Assembly: GCA_019410665.1 (NCBI GenBank)
Contig: DXSD01000021.1
Span: 1-25,833 of the forward strand
DNA from: Fusobacterium sp.
GTDB lineage: Bacteria; Fusobacteriota; Fusobacteriia; Fusobacteriales; Fusobacteriaceae
Length of the DNA stretch: 25,833 bases
Direction: 5' to 3'
Of the stretch, positions 7,675 to 15,730 are shown in pieces (positions within the stretch are counted from its first letter, which is position 1; every line of letters starts with the position of its first letter). The notes beneath the pieces are model-generated. The model did no database searches, was not told where the DNA came from, and saw only the letters and a list, made by a program, of their open reading frames with translations. The position numbers were made by a program, and so were the translations under genes.

Positions 7675-8628
7675 TTATTTTGTACTTTTAACCTCTATAG
7701 TAGGAAATTTTATATTTTTATATTTTTCAATTTTATTTTTTACAATCTCTCTATTTTGTTCTGTATAAAAGCCACCTTGTGTAGCCATTATCTCCTCTAA
7801 ATGATGAGCACGGCCTTCATCAGTAGTTCTATCACGAGATAATCCATCTTCAGCTATAACAAATTTCCACTCTCCATTTTCATCTTTTTCTAAATCTCCT
7901 CCAGCACCACAAACTTGACATTCTATAGGCCAATAAGTTCCATCCCATTGAACTTCTCCTTTAATAAGAGCATTAGAATGACAATTAGGACACCAACCAA
8001 AACCTTTATCTCCTAACCACTCTCTTTTTTCAGGTTGAGTAAGAATAGCATCCATAATATTGTTTCCTAATTTATGAGCTCTTTCAATAAGTTCATCATT
8101 TAAAAGACATTGAGCAGGGGCAGGAACTCTTTTAGCTAATATCATATCTACAACTTTAAGTGAAGTAGTAAACATAGTAGCTGCCATAGCTTCTAGAGCC
8201 ATTGATTGCCATGAACGAGTAGAACCACCAACAGCAATTAAACCTGCAACAGGGAATTTTTGCTCAATAGCACCAATAGCATGTAAAAATGAAGTTTCAT
8301 AACTAAGATTTCTATGCATAAACTTTAAAAATGTTGCACTAGGCATTAGATCATATGTAGGTGCTGAAAAAATGATAGCATCTTGTTCTAAAAATACTTT
8401 CATAATTTCATCTTTATCATCTCTAGAAGTCAAAGTACAATCAACTTTTTGTCCTTTAGACATTCCGTGAGTACAAACTGTACATCCAGTACACTCCTCA
8501 ATATGATAATCTTTTAAATTTATCATAGTAATTTCTGCTCCTCTTTCTTCACAAGCAAGAAGAGCTTCCTTTAATAAAATTTCACTATTTGAATTTTTTC
8601 TTCCAGCTGTAATACCTAAAACTTTCAC
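7675..8628 (-). CDS. Flavodoxin-fold NAD(P)H:FMN reductase-like Fe-S/zinc-ribbon protein
   Basis: 317 residues. Residues 1-~195 have the NADPH-dependent FMN reductase/iron-sulfur flavoprotein fold: GITAGRKNSNSE (phosphate-binding loop, 5-16), a cysteine cluster C46/C49/C52/C64 (ECTGCTVC), and SAPTYDLMPSATFLKFMHR for flavin contacts. Residues 211-242 add a zinc-ribbon or rubredoxin-like knuckle, C213-x2-C216...C237-x2-C240, which ordinary members lack. It probably transfers electrons or reduces quinone- or nitro-type substrates. It starts with GTG, 8 bp after AAGGAG. It follows the merR gene and has its own MerR-type promoter, so it is the likely effector of that regulator. Confidence 0.85.
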   Translation of the reverse strand: MKVLGITAGRKNSNSEILLKEALLACEERGAEITMINLKDYHIEECTGCTVCTHGMSKGQKVDCTLTSRDDKDEIMKVFLEQDAIIFSAPTYDLMPSATFLKFMHRNLSYETSFLHAIGAIEQKFPVAGLIAVGGSTRSWQSMALEAMAATMFTTSLKVVDMILAKRVPAPAQCLLNDELIERAHKLGNNIMDAILTQPEKREWLGDKGFGWCPNCHSNALIKGEVQWDGTYWPIECQVCGAGGDLEKDENGEWKFVIAEDGLSRDRTTDEGRAHHLEEIMATQGGFYTEQNREIVKNKIEKYKNIKFPTIEVKSTK

Positions 8629-8665
8629 AAGATCAACTCCTTAAAATATTTTAACTTCCAAAAAT

Positions 8666-8696
8666 ATTTTAAAGGCTAGGGTAACCCACAGGTCAA
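8666..8696 (-). promoter_or_regulatory. MerR-type promoter with 19-bp spacer
   Basis: On the minus strand, -35 TTGACC (8691-8696), exactly 19 bp, then -10 TAAAAT (8666-8671). The spacer holds the dyad GGGTTACCC (8679-8687) near its centre. An overlong spacer with a central dyad is the hallmark of promoters that MerR proteins activate by DNA untwisting. The TGA stop of the merR gene (8693-8695) is part of the -35. Confidence 0.85.
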
Positions 8697-9511
8697 GATT
8701 TTTTTACTGGTATTCTAAAAATTTTAAAGAAAGAGTTATATTTTTCAGAGAATCTATATGTACTAGGATCTTCTATAATTAAATCTCCTGTTATTATTAA
8801 ATTATTCTTTTCTATCCAATTTAAAAGTCTTTTTATACTTTTTGAATACTCTTCTTTTTGATCTGTATAGAGTATTGCATAATCTGAAGTTGGAAAAATA
8901 TAGGATTCTAAATTTTCTGTTTTATTAGAAATAAAGAATTTTTCAGGTATAAATACTTTATTTTTTAAATTTTGTTGAGAAATTATAAAGCCAAAGGAAT
9001 ATTTTTCAGTCCAAGTGACATCATTATATATATCATCAAGTTTTTTCATATTTATAACAGTTTCTTCCAAAGAAAAAGAATTCTGTGGAAGAAAATTTCC
9101 ATAACACTCTTTTAAGTGAGTAACAAATGGTAGTTCTTTTTTACTCTCTATCTCTTTTAAATTTTTCAGAGAATTTATACATTCAAGAATTTTTTTCTCT
9201 TTTAAAAGTAATTTTTCTAGTTCTAATCTATTTTGTTTTAATTTTTCTTGCATCTGTTCTATTGCTACAGAATAATTAGAATCTACCAAATATTCTTTTA
9301 TTTCTTTAATTGTAAATCCAAGTTCACGTAAATATAGTATTGTCTTAAATTGTGCTAGTTGTTCTCCTGAATAGTATCTATAACCATTTTCACCTCGAAA
9401 AATAGGAGTTACAATATTTTCATTTTCATAGTGAAGCAAAGTATGTTTACTAACTTTTAAAATTTTTGCCATATCACTAATAGTACAATAGCTATTGATT
9501 ATATATTTCAT
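8693..9511 (-). CDS. MerR-family regulator with effector domain
   Basis: 272 residues. An N-terminal MerR helix-turn-helix lies at about 10-80 (YCTISDMAKILKVSKHTLLHYENENIVTP, then NGYRYYSGEQLAQFKTILYLRELGFTIKEIKEYL). A dimerisation coiled coil lies at ~84-125 (EQMQEKLKQNRLELEKLLLKEKKI). A C-terminal ~140-residue domain looks like a GyrI/BltR-type ligand-binding domain. Such proteins activate efflux or detoxification genes when a small molecule binds. The adjacent 19-bp-spacer promoter identifies the flavoprotein gene as the target. The gene lies 58 bp after hydG with a terminator-like hairpin between. The ATG follows AGGTG. Confidence 0.88.
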   Translation of the reverse strand: MKYIINSYCTISDMAKILKVSKHTLLHYENENIVTPIFRGENGYRYYSGEQLAQFKTILYLRELGFTIKEIKEYLVDSNYSVAIEQMQEKLKQNRLELEKLLLKEKKILECINSLKNLKEIESKKELPFVTHLKECYGNFLPQNSFSLEETVINMKKLDDIYNDVTWTEKYSFGFIISQQNLKNKVFIPEKFFISNKTENLESYIFPTSDYAILYTDQKEEYSKSIKRLLNWIEKNNLIITGDLIIEDPSTYRFSEKYNSFFKIFRIPVKKS

Positions 9512-9535
9512 AATTTATCACCTAAAATAAAGAAA

Positions 9536-9567
9536 GGGATATAGCAATTTGCAATATCCCCTCTCAA
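9536..9567 (-). terminator. Hairpin between hydG and merR, overlapping a possible merR promoter
   Basis: A 10-bp stem with one A-A mismatch (9536-9545 with 9551-9560) is followed on the minus strand by a T-rich run, so it probably ends most hydG transcripts. The same bases contain a possible promoter: TTGAGA (9562-9567), 18 bp, TATATC (9538-9543). Confidence 0.65.
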
Positions 9568-9569
9568 GA

Positions 9570-10973
9570 TTAAACAGAGATATCTCTAGCTCCGTTCTCG
9601 ATATCTTTTAAATACCCTTTGATTTTATTTTTAAACTCCTCGTTAGGCATTTTTTCTAAAGCCTCTAAAATAGCTTTATTTCCAACTTCTTTTAAATGAT
9701 CATCAGCATAATCTAACAAAAACTCTTTTAAAGTCATTAGAGCATTAGCTTCACACATAACATTTATCTTACCACTTTTAGCTATTTCCATAAATCTATC
9801 ACCAGTACGTCCAGATCTATAACAAGCAGTACAGTAACTTGGAATATATCCACTATTGATAAGACTTTCTAACATCTCCATAGGTGATCTATGATCTCCA
9901 ACTTCAAATTGTGCAGTATTTTCATTAGCTTCAGAATATCCCCCAACTCCAGTACAAGAACCTGTACTAACTTGAGAAATTCCCAATTCAATAACACTAT
10001 CTCTAAATTCTGCTTCCTCTCTAGTTGAAAGGATCATTCCAGTATAAGGAACTGCAAGTCTTAAAACAGCTACTATCTTTTTAAAGTTCTCATCATTAAC
10101 AAGATGAGGATACTGAGTTAAAGTTACATTACTAGCTTCCCTAAGTCTAGGAACAGAGATAGTGTGAGGTCCTACTCCAGTAACTCTTTCCAATTCATTA
10201 GCATACATAATCATAGCAATAGTTTCATATTTATAATCATAAAGACCATATAATACTCCAATACCTACATCATCGATCCCTGCTTCTCTTGCTCTAAACA
10301 TAGCCGTAGTATGGTAATAGTAATCTTTTTTAGGACCTGATAGATGAAGAGCTTCGTATGTAGGTTGATGGAAAGATTCTTGGAACAGAGTATAAGTTCC
10401 AATCTCTGCTTCTTTTAATTTTTTGTAGTTTTCAACAGTAGTAGCAGCAATATTTATATTAATTCTTCTAATATTACCATTTTCAAATTTAATAGAGTAA
10501 ATATCTTTGATACATTGTAAAATATAATCCAAAGAACAATTTATAGGATCCTCTCCAGCTTCTAAAACAATTCTTTTGTGTCCTAGTTTTTCAAGAGCTT
10601 TAACTTCAGCTACTAACTCTTCTCTAGTTAATTTTTTTCTATTTAATTTATCATTACAATGTTGATATCCACAATAAACACAGTTATTAACACAATAGTT
10701 ACTCACATATAGAGGAGCAAACATAACAATTCTTTTTCCATAAATTTTTTCTTTAATTTTTTTAGCAGTTTTAAACATCTCATTTAGTAAATTCTCATCT
10801 TCTAAATTAAGCAAAATAGCTGCTTCTTCTGGAGTAATTCCTTCAGCAAGACCAGCTTTTTTTATAATTTGTGCAACAAGATTTTTATCATGAGCCTTGT
10901 TTTTTGCAAGGTCTAGTAGGTTATTTATCTCTTTTTCAGCTAAAAAACTAATATCATATTTTTGTTCTCTCAT
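9570..10973 (-). CDS. hydG: [FeFe]-hydrogenase maturase HydG (radical SAM tyrosine lyase)
   Basis: 467 residues from the ATG at 10973. An in-frame GTG three codons earlier overlaps the Shine-Dalgarno AAAAGGTG, so it is not chosen. HydG cleaves tyrosine to p-cresol and dehydroglycine and delivers CO and cyanide to iron for the H-cluster. The radical SAM cluster motif is C94-x3-C98-x2-C101 (YCVNNCVYCG). The HydG-specific second-cluster motif C381-x2-C384-x22-C407 (CTACYRSGRTGDRF...CEAN) is intact; it separates HydG from the paralogue ThiH. No hydE, hydF or hydrogenase gene is in the window, so it stands apart from its partners. Upstream are an extended -10 promoter and an A/T inverted repeat. 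Confidence 0.95.
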   Translation of the reverse strand: MREQKYDISFLAEKEINNLLDLAKNKAHDKNLVAQIIKKAGLAEGITPEEAAILLNLEDENLLNEMFKTAKKIKEKIYGKRIVMFAPLYVSNYCVNNCVYCGYQHCNDKLNRKKLTREELVAEVKALEKLGHKRIVLEAGEDPINCSLDYILQCIKDIYSIKFENGNIRRININIAATTVENYKKLKEAEIGTYTLFQESFHQPTYEALHLSGPKKDYYYHTTAMFRAREAGIDDVGIGVLYGLYDYKYETIAMIMYANELERVTGVGPHTISVPRLREASNVTLTQYPHLVNDENFKKIVAVLRLAVPYTGMILSTREEAEFRDSVIELGISQVSTGSCTGVGGYSEANENTAQFEVGDHRSPMEMLESLINSGYIPSYCTACYRSGRTGDRFMEIAKSGKINVMCEANALMTLKEFLLDYADDHLKEVGNKAILEALEKMPNEEFKNKIKGYLKDIENGARDISV

Positions 10974-10993
10974 AAGACTCACCTTTTAACATA

Positions 10994-11024
10994 ATAATTA
11001 TAAAATACTATTATAATTATACCA
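10994..11024 (-). promoter_or_regulatory. hydG promoter with overlapping perfect inverted repeat
   Basis: The minus strand has an extended -10 TGGTATAAT (11016-11024). Overlapping it and extending into the leader is a perfect 10-bp inverted repeat, ATAATTATAA (10994-11003) and TTATAATTAT (11011-11020), separated by 7 bp. It could be a repressor operator or a leader hairpin. Its A/T-only make-up lowers the weight of the symmetry. Confidence 0.55.
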
Positions 11025-11052
11025 CAAAGAATTATGATTTACTAACTCTATT

Positions 11053-12555
11053 TTATTTTCCTCGAAAAGAGATGGCTTCCATAAGATGCTCTTTTTTAAT
11101 CTCATTACTACCTTCTAAATCAGCAATTGTCCTAGCAACTTTAAGAATTTTATCATACCCTCTTGCAGAAATCTCTAATACTTGGATAGCTTTTTTTAAA
11201 TACTCTTGATTTTCTTGTGAGAGAATACAGAATTTTTTTATATGTTTTTGCTCCATAGTTCCATTATATATACCTAATCCAAATCTTTTTCTTTGAATCT
11301 CTCTAGCTTTTATAACTCTCTCTCTTATAGTTGCTGAAGATTCTCCTGATCCGTAAGTTAAAAGCTCCTCCTCATTTAATTTTCTCATTTCAACATGTAG
11401 ATCAATTCTATCCATAATAGGTCCAGAGATTTTCTTCATATATTTATTTATCTCACTTTGAGTACAGGTACATTTCCCAGAAGGTTCTAGAGCGAACCCA
11501 CATTGACAAGGATTCGTCGCTCCAATGAAAATAAAATCTGTTTTAAAGGTTACTCTATAATGAGCTCTAGAAATAGATACAATTCCATCTTCTAGAGGTT
11601 GTCTTAAACTCTCTAGGACACTTCTAGGAAACTCAGCTAGTTCATCTAAAAATAAAACTCCTCCAGTAGCTAAACTAACTTCTCCAGGAACTACTTTTTT
11701 TCCTCCGCCTATAATAGAGATAGGAGTACTAGTATGGTGAGGGGATCTAAAAGGAGGAGTATTAATAATAGGTTTATTTTCAGATAGCTCTCCAGCTATA
11801 CTATATATTTTAGTAGTTTCAATTATCTCTTCTTCATTTAGTGGAGGAAGAATAGAGGTTATTCTTTTACAAAGCATAGATTTTCCAGAACCAGGACTTC
11901 CTATTAATATTAGATTGTGTTTCCCAGCAGCAGCAATCTCTAAAGCTCGTTTAGCCATACTTTGACCTTTAACTTCCGAAAAATCTAAAGAGGTTATTTC
12001 AGGAGTGGGAAGAATTTGAGTTTGAATATTTTTAACAATATTTTTAGAGATAAAGTCAGCTACATCTTTTAAGTTATCAACTGGAATAATATCTACCCCA
12101 TTTATAAGGGTAGCTTCTTGATAGTTTTCACTTGGAAGAACAACACCTTTATATCCTTTTTCTTTAGCAAAGATAACAGAGTTCAAAGCTCCACGAACTC
12201 TTTTAATATCTCCATTTAAAGAAAGCTCCCCTAAAAAAAGATAGTTGTCAATTATATTGTATCTATCTTTAATAAAACCCATAGTTAACATTATTCCTAC
12301 AGCTATTGGAAGATCAAAATAAGCTCCCTCTTTTTTTATTCCCGCAGGAGAGAGATTAACTATGATTTTTTTAGGTTCCAATTTAAAACCACTATTCTTT
12401 AGAGCGGTTTTTATTCTGTCCTTACTTTCTGAAATTGCTGTATCACCTAAACCAATAATAGAAAAAATAGGTAAGCCATTGCTAATATCAATTTCAACAT
12501 CTACTAAAAAAGATTCTACACCAATATAACTAGAACTTAAAACTCTTTTATTCAT
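11053..12555 (-). CDS. yifB: YifB/ComM-family Mg-chelatase-like AAA+ ATPase
   Basis: 500 residues from the ATG at 12555. Residues ~1-170 form the ChlI/Lon-protease-like domain (SIIGLGDTAISESKDRIKTA, SPAGIKKEGAYFDLPIA). Then follow Walker A GSPGSGKS (219-226), Walker B VLFLDE (300-305), a cysteine pair set C350/C352/C362/C364, and the Mg_chelatase C-terminal domain (~400-500, ISARGYDKILKVARTIADLEG). ComM is a helicase aiding branch migration in natural transformation; in other bacteria the role is less clear. The frame stays open for 15 more codons to 12600, but that stretch contains the promoter TGGTATAAT, while AGGAG sits 8 bp before 12555. Divergent from the next gene. Confidence 0.92.
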   Translation of the reverse strand: MNKRVLSSSYIGVESFLVDVEIDISNGLPIFSIIGLGDTAISESKDRIKTALKNSGFKLEPKKIIVNLSPAGIKKEGAYFDLPIAVGIMLTMGFIKDRYNIIDNYLFLGELSLNGDIKRVRGALNSVIFAKEKGYKGVVLPSENYQEATLINGVDIIPVDNLKDVADFISKNIVKNIQTQILPTPEITSLDFSEVKGQSMAKRALEIAAAGKHNLILIGSPGSGKSMLCKRITSILPPLNEEEIIETTKIYSIAGELSENKPIINTPPFRSPHHTSTPISIIGGGKKVVPGEVSLATGGVLFLDELAEFPRSVLESLRQPLEDGIVSISRAHYRVTFKTDFIFIGATNPCQCGFALEPSGKCTCTQSEINKYMKKISGPIMDRIDLHVEMRKLNEEELLTYGSGESSATIRERVIKAREIQRKRFGLGIYNGTMEQKHIKKFCILSQENQEYLKKAIQVLEISARGYDKILKVARTIADLEGSNEIKKEHLMEAISFRGK

Positions 12556-12588
12556 AGGACCAACTCCTGAAAAATAGATTATTACTAC

Positions 12589-12643
12589 ATTATACCACAT
12601 TTTTTAGAAGTGATTAGAAATTATTTAAAATATATGTTAAAAT
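12589..12643. promoter_or_regulatory. Divergent promoters between yifB and the large helical protein gene
   Basis: Minus strand: extended -10 TGGTATAAT (12589-12597) for yifB. Plus strand: TGTTAAAAT (12635-12643), an extended -10 variant, for the rightward gene. Neither has a good -35. Confidence 0.55.
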
Positions 12644-12674
12644 ATAGAGTAAATAAAATTTTAAGGAGATGTTA

Positions 12675-15140
12675 ATGGTAAAAGAGAAGATAGGAAGGAT
12701 TTTATTAAGTAGCTGTAATAAAAGTACTAAGCAGAGAATAGAAAATGTTATATTTGAAGGAAAGGAAGAGAGATTTAATAAGGGAGAGTTATCTAAGGTA
12801 AAATTTTATAACTATCATCTTTTTAATGAATTAGATATTTTTAATAGGAATAAAACATTAAAAAAGAGTCAAGATAGTGAAATTTTAATTAGATTATTTA
12901 TGCTAGGTTATCAGTTTTGTCCAGAAAAATTGATAGCTGATCTTTCAGCCTTTCAAGGAAGGGTATCTTTTTATAAGGAGATGAAAGTTACTGAAGAGTT
13001 TTTATTTGAAGATTTAGAGTACAAATTTCAAGAGGAAGATATCTTAACTTTAGAACTTTGTGCTAGTGAATATATTAAAAAGTTTCCCAATATAGTTGAA
13101 CAGTATTTAAAATTAAAAGATAATCCGAAGATAGCTTTATTTCTTATGATACAGGAGCTATTAAAGGGAAAAAAAGAGAAGTTAAATGATATTGAAAAAT
13201 TAATTTTAAAAACTTTGTGTAGAATTTACTCAACTCAAAGAATTAAAAATATCTTAGCTCTTGATTTAGGAGCAAAGGAGTTAGCTGAGACTTTAGAAGA
13301 AGTAGAAGTTGATTTAGAAGAAGAATTATTAGAGTTACTAGAGGTTAAATTTTTAGATATAAAAGAAGAGTTAAAAAATAGAGAGATAATCTCTACACTA
13401 TTAGAAATTTTAAAATTTCCTACTTATTTAAGAGAGTGTGATTTAGAAAATGAGGAAGATGTTTATAACACTATAAAAAATTCCTCTCTTCCAACAATTT
13501 ATAAATTAGTTTATATGTATCAAGCAAGTGAGGAACTAGATATAATTCCATATTTAAAAGAGTATATTAGTGAAAATTCTTTACAATGTATAGAGCTTTT
13601 AGATAGAATGTGCAAACAAAATATTGAATTAGGAACAATGATGTTAGTAGTCTTAATTGATAATGGAGCTCTAAAGAAAGATAGTATTTATGTAGATTCT
13701 TATAAAAAACAGATAAATTTATTACTTGAAACTATAAAAGAAAGTGATGAGGAAGAGCTAGAAGTAAGAGTGATAAATGCTTTAGGATATATGTTAGTAT
13801 TTATAGATGTAGAAGAAGAGATAGAAAAAATAAATCTACACTATATAAATAGAAAAAGAGATTTAAATGAATTTATAAATTTATTATCACATTTTGAAAG
13901 AGTTGTTTTAGAAGATAGAGGGGTAAATCCTTGGAAAATACTAGAGAGATGTACAGATATAGATAAAGAGTTTTTAATTACAGGAACATTGGATTTTGTT
14001 ATGGTAAACTCTATCAAAGAGTTTACGGAGTTTTTAAAAGAGAATGAAGAAATATATTACGAATTATTAGAAAAAAGAGCTTTCAAAGGAATGAAGTTTT
14101 TAGAGATTTCATTTTATACATATAGAAGTCAAATAGAGTTTGATCCTACAAAGCTTTTAAGTTATTTAAATGAAGAGGATAATATAGTTCTAGAAGAGAT
14201 TTTTGATATTTTAAAAGATAAAGAGTCTAGCTGTTTATCAGAAGTTGAAAGATTATCAAAGGTAAAAAATAGGAAATTTTTATTTAATGCAAATAAATTA
14301 AAAGATATATGGGAGAAAAATAGAGACTTAAAATTTGAAACTATTGAGGAGCTAGAAGATTATTGTCAGAGATATTTAAAGGCTAAAAAAAGAGATATAC
14401 CATATTTTAAAGATGAGGTCTACAAAAAAGTTAGAGTGAAAGATTCACAGAGATTTATAGATGAAAGTGTATTAAAATGTTATTCATCACTATATATTGA
14501 AAGTGACAAATTTGATAAGATAAAATTAACCAATACAATAAGAGAGTTTTTAAATATAGAAGATTTAAGAGAGTTTTCTGGTAAATTATATAGATGTTAC
14601 TTAGATAATAGAGCCCCTCAAAAATATATAAATATTGTTAAAATGTTATTAGTTGTTGCAGATGATTATTGGATAGGCAGATTGTTACAACAATGTAGGG
14701 AGAATATACAATTAGGAAAATTTGATTTAGTTATTGAGTATTTAAACCTTATGGTAATATCAGAGAGAAAGGATATATTAGCATTATTAAAATATATTAA
14801 AACTGTAGATAGAGAGGATGAGATATCACAGTATCTAAATCTAGAAGAGAAACTATATAATTCCTTTGTTAATCAAGTTTTAAATGAAGTATCTGAAGAA
14901 AGTTTAGATCTTGCTTTAGGCTTTGATGAAAAAGGAGAAAAAATCTTAGATTATGGAAATAGAAAGATAAAATTAAAATTAGATAATGAATTTAATCTAA
15001 CTATTGAAAATCAAGATGGAAAAGAGCTGAAATCTCTACCAAAAGCTTCCATAAAGTTTCAAGATAATATAGAGAGGGTAGAGTTTTATCAAAGGGAATT
15101 GAAGGAATTAAAAAAGAAAATAAAAAATATTAAAAATTAA
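12675..15140 (+). CDS. Large alpha-helical protein, possibly DUF4132-type lacking its C-terminal domain
   Basis: 821 residues from the ATG at 12675, 6 bp after AAGGAG; the ATG two codons earlier directly abuts that site. The protein is dominated by Leu/Glu/Lys/Ile helices, consistent with a helical-repeat solenoid, with no transmembrane segment or signal peptide. The last ~70 residues change character: FDEKGEKILDYGNRKIKLKL, then DGKELKSLPKASIKF, then a Lys-rich helix. This resembles, from memory, the linker that precedes DUF4132 in much longer (about 1,100-1,200 residue) proteins; here the protein stops at that point. The function is unknown. It is the first gene of a probable operon with mntP and a LysR gene. 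Confidence 0.6.
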   Translation: MVKEKIGRILLSSCNKSTKQRIENVIFEGKEERFNKGELSKVKFYNYHLFNELDIFNRNKTLKKSQDSEILIRLFMLGYQFCPEKLIADLSAFQGRVSFYKEMKVTEEFLFEDLEYKFQEEDILTLELCASEYIKKFPNIVEQYLKLKDNPKIALFLMIQELLKGKKEKLNDIEKLILKTLCRIYSTQRIKNILALDLGAKELAETLEEVEVDLEEELLELLEVKFLDIKEELKNREIISTLLEILKFPTYLRECDLENEEDVYNTIKNSSLPTIYKLVYMYQASEELDIIPYLKEYISENSLQCIELLDRMCKQNIELGTMMLVVLIDNGALKKDSIYVDSYKKQINLLLETIKESDEEELEVRVINALGYMLVFIDVEEEIEKINLHYINRKRDLNEFINLLSHFERVVLEDRGVNPWKILERCTDIDKEFLITGTLDFVMVNSIKEFTEFLKENEEIYYELLEKRAFKGMKFLEISFYTYRSQIEFDPTKLLSYLNEEDNIVLEEIFDILKDKESSCLSEVERLSKVKNRKFLFNANKLKDIWEKNRDLKFETIEELEDYCQRYLKAKKRDIPYFKDEVYKKVRVKDSQRFIDESVLKCYSSLYIESDKFDKIKLTNTIREFLNIEDLREFSGKLYRCYLDNRAPQKYINIVKMLLVVADDYWIGRLLQQCRENIQLGKFDLVIEYLNLMVISERKDILALLKYIKTVDREDEISQYLNLEEKLYNSFVNQVLNEVSEESLDLALGFDEKGEKILDYGNRKIKLKLDNEFNLTIENQDGKELKSLPKASIKFQDNIERVEFYQRELKELKKKIKNIKN

Positions 15141-15162
15141 TAGTTGTTTGTTAGGAGAAAGG

Positions 15163-15711
15163 ATGTATATATTAGAATGTATTTTAATAGGAGTTAGCCT
15201 TGCAATGGATGCTTTTGCTATTTGTCTTTGTCAAGGAATGGTAACAAAGGAGAGAAAATATGCAATAGCTATAAAATTTGCAGTAACTTTTGGAATGTTT
15301 CAGTTTTTAATGCCAGTTTTAGGTTTTTATTTAGGTAATATTTTCAGTGATAAAGTTTCAACTTTTGGAAGTTTTTTAGCTTTTATTATTTTAGTAGGAA
15401 TAGGAATAAATATGATAAGAGAGGAAGCTGAGGAAAGTTGTGATGTTGTAATAGGATTAAAGGCCTTGATGAGTTTGGGAATAGCAACAAGTATAGATGC
15501 TTTAGCAGTAGGATTAACTTTTTCAATAAATGGAGAAAAGGAGATAGTATTTCCAGGGATTATAATAGGAATAGTAACTTTTATCATATCTTTTTTGGCT
15601 ATTTTTCTAGGAGAGAGAGTGGGAAGCGTATTAGGGAAAAAAGCACATTATTTAGGAGGAACTATACTAATAATTTTAGGAATAAAAACTTTGGTTTTAA
15701 ATTTTATCTAG
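15163..15711 (+). CDS. mntP: Manganese efflux pump MntP
   Basis: 182 residues with six hydrophobic segments, two repeats of three. Each repeat carries the family signature: MDAFAICLCQG with D16, and ATSIDALAVGLTF with D112. The equivalent aspartates are needed for Mn(II) export in E. coli MntP. The ATG at 15163 follows AGGAGAAAGG; the TTG at 15148 would put that site inside the gene. It lies 22 bp after the upstream gene and 19 bp before the LysR gene, with no room for the manganese riboswitch often found before mntP, so it is co-transcribed from upstream. Confidence 0.93.
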   Translation: MYILECILIGVSLAMDAFAICLCQGMVTKERKYAIAIKFAVTFGMFQFLMPVLGFYLGNIFSDKVSTFGSFLAFIILVGIGINMIREEAEESCDVVIGLKALMSLGIATSIDALAVGLTFSINGEKEIVFPGIIIGIVTFIISFLAIFLGERVGSVLGKKAHYLGGTILIILGIKTLVLNFI

Positions 15712-15730
15712 GATAAAGAAGGAGGAAAGA

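Noticed and set aside
9570..10973. ThiH (thiamine tyrosine lyase) as identity of the radical SAM gene
   Set aside because: The C-terminal C-x2-C-x22-C cluster motif and CYRSGRTGDRF are HydG features, and no thiamine genes are nearby.
10974..10982. GTG start of hydG at 10982
   Set aside because: The GTG is part of the Shine-Dalgarno AAAAGGTG that serves the ATG at 10973.
12556..12600. Fifteen-codon N-terminal extension of the YifB protein
   Set aside because: The stretch contains the extended -10 promoter and the Shine-Dalgarno, and family members begin at the MNKRV-like position.
15141..15162. Manganese riboswitch (yybP-ykoY type) before mntP
   Set aside because: Only 22 bp separate mntP from the upstream gene; there is no room for the structure.
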